Of a DNA stretch of 64,000 nt, positions 63,442 through 64,000 are shown piece by piece; position 1 is the stretch's first letter, and each line of letters starts with the position of its first letter. Location of the stretch: contig JAYKKM010000193.1 of the NCBI GenBank assembly GCA_035772405.1, positions 1,100,001 through 1,164,000 on the forward strand, in the 5' to 3' direction. Below the pieces are notes generated by a model, which worked only from the letters and a program-made list of their open reading frames with translations, searched no databases and was not told the origin of the DNA. This DNA is from Chrysogorgia sp. JL179-B06. Lineage: Eukaryota; Cnidaria; Anthozoa; Scleralcyonacea; Chrysogorgiidae. A program made the position numbers and the translations under genes.

Positions 63442-63671
63442 ATGGATCGTGAAAAAACTCAATTCCACGAAGATAGCTCTACAGTTTATATGAAAAAATC
63501 AAGGGAACCACTGGAATGGAATCCTATTTTATTCTAAAAGATCGCTTCTCTTATACGATACCGAATTTAAAAGCAAGTCAAAGAAAATATTCCTTGAAGA
63601 GAAGAACCCCACAACGTACTATACTAGTTGAATCAGACGAGTTATGCTGTAGTTTTTTTTTCATTCCCTGA
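63442..63671 (+). pseudogene. island small basic ORF, two overlapping frames
   Basis: Frame 1 ATG 63442 (MDREKTQFHEDSSTVYMKKS) stops at 63535-63537. Frame 2 from ATG 63516 (MESYFILKDRFSYTIPNLKA, then QRKYSLKRRTPQRTILVE) stops at 63669-63671. The overlap suggests one gene with a frameshift near 63520. Not recognised. Confidence 0.35.
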
Positions 63672-63810
63672 TTGATTTAAATAATTATTTATTTTATTAC
63701 CCTTTCAAAACCATCTAAATTTATTTCATTTCTTACACACCAATGATAAGTATCATTATACATATTTTGTACAAAATCTAACCTTTGAAAGAAAATGCTT
63801 ATCTTATACC

Positions 63811-63975
63811 ATGGGTTTTGGAAAAGAAAGTTTAGTAAGCAAATTTAAGCACATACATCACCAGAAAGGTGATTTTTCTCTTTTTTTATATATTTATTTG
63901 TTAATGGTAGCACCTAGTATTTTCAATTCTTATGTTTATTGTGGTTCAACTAAAAATCTTATCATGTTCACTTGA
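63811..63975 (+). CDS. island hypothetical ORF (54 aa) near the window edge
   Basis: ATG 63811 to TGA 63973: MGFGKESLVSKFKHIHHQKG, then a hydrophobic stretch FSLFLYIYLLMVAPSIF that could span a membrane. No obvious TATA box. Weakly supported. Confidence 0.25.
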   Translation: MGFGKESLVSKFKHIHHQKGDFSLFLYIYLLMVAPSIFNSYVYCGSTKNLIMFT

Positions 63976-64000
63976 TGTTTTATATTTTATTGTCGTGAAC

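Overview
This window looks like repeat-rich, AT-rich animal genomic DNA. The transposon mixture is typical of a cnidarian, probably an anthozoan: CR1/L2-like and restriction-endonuclease LINEs, GIY-YIG Penelope elements, DIRS and Crypton-type tyrosine recombinases, a 2A/C76-type protease gene, hAT MITEs and palindromic MITEs. The species assignment is an inference from element style. No rRNA, CRISPR array or bacterial operon is visible. The only recognisable host gene is one exon of an MPV17/PMP22-family gene (MPV17L2-like) at 23.1-23.4 kb on the minus strand. Almost every other coding stretch is a mobile-element gene carrying stops, frameshifts or truncations.

Layout. 0-5.5 kb: fold-back repeats, a Crypton/DUF3504 fragment, a tRNA-like SINE head and a GIY-YIG fragment. 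5.5-9.5 kb: a minus-strand LINE with a C-terminal zinc knuckle and PD-(D/E)XK-like endonuclease, split by a younger plus-strand LINE. 9.5-13.6 kb: palindromic MITEs and a well-formed type I hammerhead ribozyme at 11.73 kb. 13.6-18.4 kb: a decayed Ty3/Gypsy element (LTR, gag, protease, RT, RNase H) with two LINE tails inserted in it. 18.4-25 kb: a pogo-like end, three hAT MITEs with exact 8-bp target duplications, and the MPV17-like exon. 25-29 kb: a minisatellite and a 2A/C76-protease pseudogene. 30-37 kb: a large inverted arrangement of three repeat units. 38.2-40.7 kb: the 3' part of a DIRS-like element. 42.7-47.5 kb: a minus-strand LINE interrupted by a 3.5-kb insertion bounded by inverted GAGTTC arrays, which itself contains a nearly intact plus-strand LINE reverse transcriptase. 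47.6-56.6 kb: a mariner-in-LINE nest rearranged by a 6.5-kb inversion that can be read base by base, with a Penelope element carried inside the inversion. 56.6-57.7 kb: a second Penelope element.

From about 58.9 kb to the right edge the character changes. The DNA becomes very AT-rich and holds short, tightly packed ORFs on both strands, most with their own TATA-type box just upstream. They include two tandem paralogous families, a Lys/Arg-rich 46-residue protein and a Cys/His-rich protein. Several carry a single stop or frameshift. I recognise none of them. The simplest reading is a decaying insertion of DNA-virus-like origin of unknown family. It is the most promising candidate here for something undescribed, and it probably continues past the right edge.
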